Origin: Cryptomeria japonica
Lineage: Eukaryota; Streptophyta; Pinopsida; Cupressales; Cupressaceae
Direction of reading: 5' to 3'
DNA: 60,000 nt
Assembly: GCF_030272615.1 (NCBI RefSeq)
Contig: NC_081413.1
Coordinates: 566,015,010-566,075,009, forward strand
Shown here: positions 58,580 to 60,000 of the stretch, in pieces
How the letters are laid out: every line of letters starts with the position of its first letter
Numbering within the stretch: the stretch's first letter is position 1
Made by a program: the position numbers and the translations under genes
The notes under the pieces: generated by a model
Database searches by the model: none
Told to the model about the DNA's origin: nothing
What the model saw: the letters and a program-made list of their open reading frames with translations, nothing else

Positions 58580-60000
58580 GAACCAAATCTATAATGTCAT
58601 AGATATTCATCCATATTTTTAAATTCTTGGAAAATGGTCCTAATGTAGCCAACATTCACTATTGTATTGCCTTCCCTTCTCGTACATGACAATGACGAAT
58701 GTGGCTAATCCCAAAAATGAGGGCCTTACACTTGGCCACAAGGGCTTCACACTTCCAATCTGGAATGGCTTCATTCTTGAGTAGGAGGATGGTGTTTTTT
58801 GAATCACCTTCTATGATGATTTGATTGTAACTTCTTTCATTAATAATAGCTTGAATATAGTAAATAGAATCCACCTTCACAAAGCTCAAGGTTTGTATAC
58901 CCATTACCCAAATTGGCCACATAGACCAAAATAAAATGTCCCCTGCGGTCACGAACAACACCACCCCCACCTGCTTGGCTTCATTTTTACTTTAGAAGAG
59001 CCATCAAAATTTAACTTCAACCAACCAAATTTGGGGGGCGGATTTGATAGATTTTTTGAAGCCAATAGGCGGGGATGTGAATCTAGTCAAAGAATCAGTT
59101 AAACACTGGTTTTTATCCACCAACTTGTCCAAAGTCAAGGGAGGACTAGTGTGCTTATAGTTTTTGAAATGGATCATACTTTCCTTCACATTAATTATAA
59201 TAACAAGTTACTATAGCCTCCCAACTATGCTTCCTATCCCTAAATATTCTATTTTAATTCCTTTCTTTCCATAAGCACCATCCAAAATGGATAAATGTCT
59301 GCCACTAGAGCTCTTTAATAAGGGGATGATTTGAAGGGAGAGACCAACCTAAAACACAATCCCTTTAGTATCCATTCCAAATCCATTTGACAAGGAATAG
59401 GTGGGAAATTATTTGTCTCACATTCCAAGAGTACTAGAAATAAAACATAATGTGGTTGATACTTTCTTCCTGATTCTCACATAGAACAAATCTATTGACA
59501 AATTGAAAACCATGTCTCCTGAGATTATCAATAGTAAGGATCTTACCATGGCAAGTCATCCACCAGAAAAGACAAACCTTTGGCATCATTCTTGTTCTCC
59601 AAATAATTAACCAATTAAATTGAGGGGGAGTGTTAGGAGAAGCCAACTCAAATCTAGAGTAGACTAAATACTCTTCATCTTTGGAGGAGGCTCATATCAA
59701 CCTCTCCTCAGAATCCAACCTAAAGAAGCTAAAATTATTAAGAATTTTGAGGAGTTCCTCAACCACCATTTTTAGCTGACGATTGAGGTCAGATGGCTTC
59801 GATTTCCATTTTGGTGGGAAAAAGCTTGGAATCCAACAGTCACTCACATAAACTCCAAATCTAGCTAAACGAATACCTTCAATAGCTGAACAGACCAAGT
59901 GGAATTCCAAGGAGACAAAGGACACCCAAGGATCTTTCCTGAACTTAACCATCCAACCATTATGGATTTTCCATTGAATACCTTTCAAAAGGATGTCTTT
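58580..60000 (-). pseudogene. LINE (L1-type) ORF2 C-terminal part with zinc-binding and RNase H domains, continues beyond the window
   Basis: On the minus strand from the right edge: WKIHNGWMVKFRKDPWVSF (the segment after the reverse transcriptase), then NWLIIWRTRMMPKVCLFWWM, ILTIDNLRRHGFQFVNRFVL with CENQEESINHIMFYF (zinc-binding domain of plant LINEs, 59646-59434), then an RNase H starting WLVEVKF/LNFDGSSK near 59010, GGGGVVRDRRGHFILVYVAN (about 58970-58910, another frame), IIIEGDSKNTILLLKNEAIP and CKALIFGISHIRHCHVREGK (58800-58665), ending LANVGYIRTIFQEFKNMDEY near 58580. Stops and frameshifts are frequent (for example after SEERLI at 59692). The endonuclease and reverse transcriptase would lie past 60000. 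RNase H-bearing LINEs are common in plants. Confidence 0.85.

Overview
This is nuclear DNA from a seed plant with a large, transposon-filled genome; a conifer or other gymnosperm is my best guess, but nothing in the window proves it. Plant marks are a degenerate PPR gene, a cytosolic ribosomal protein L28 exon, a possible B3-domain fragment, a chromovirus with a 3.5-kb LTR, a Tat-type gypsy element with an additional RNase H, an RNase H-bearing LINE, and long (CT)n(AT)n microsatellites. I see no clearly intact host gene and no rRNA or tRNA gene.

Layout. 1-6507: old host sequence with a PPR pseudogene (497-940, +), a possible B3 remnant (about 4594-4939, +), a hairpin-forming MITE-like element (about 5320-5570) and an RPL28 exon fragment with a nonsense codon (about 6200-6350, -). 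6508-24084: LTR element A, on the minus strand, with CCAAA target duplications, 0.78-kb LTRs, an initiator-Met-type primer site, a Gag with several zinc knuckles, and a second long ORF of unknown function instead of protease, reverse transcriptase or integrase. Its ORF2 is split by element D (10361-21054), a 10.7-kb structure with degenerate terminal inverted repeats enclosing a 5.5-kb satellite of about 70-bp quasi-palindromic units and purine-rich low-complexity DNA. 24085-24974: host flank ending in a (CT)n(AT)n tract. 24975-52935: LTR element B (minus strand, Tat-like Ty3/gypsy, heavily decayed), inserted in the AT repeat with ATATA duplications. Its 5' LTR is interrupted at 40153-52104 by element C, a plus-strand Ty3/gypsy chromovirus with 3.57/3.54-kb LTRs, AATGG duplications and an almost complete gag-pol frame. 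52936-57000: a pyrimidine-rich tract, AT-rich DNA and local duplications. 57050-60000: decayed LINE-type sequence on the minus strand, running off the right edge.

Order of events that can be read: the pyrimidine/AT repeat came before B, B before C, and A before D. Elements A and B are dead by mutation. C is the youngest, with very similar LTRs, yet carries four nonsense codons and one single-base frameshift. Most premature stops in the window read as C-to-T changes at CAG, CAA or CGA codons, the pattern expected in cytosine-methylated repeats.

Most unusual items: the D foldback element with its palindromic satellite; the pol-less element A with a roughly 1,200-codon ORF2 of unknown function; a run of mini-hairpins near the 3' end of the C LTRs, one of which is deleted from one LTR; and homology between the purine-rich arm of D and the pyrimidine-rich tract flanking B.
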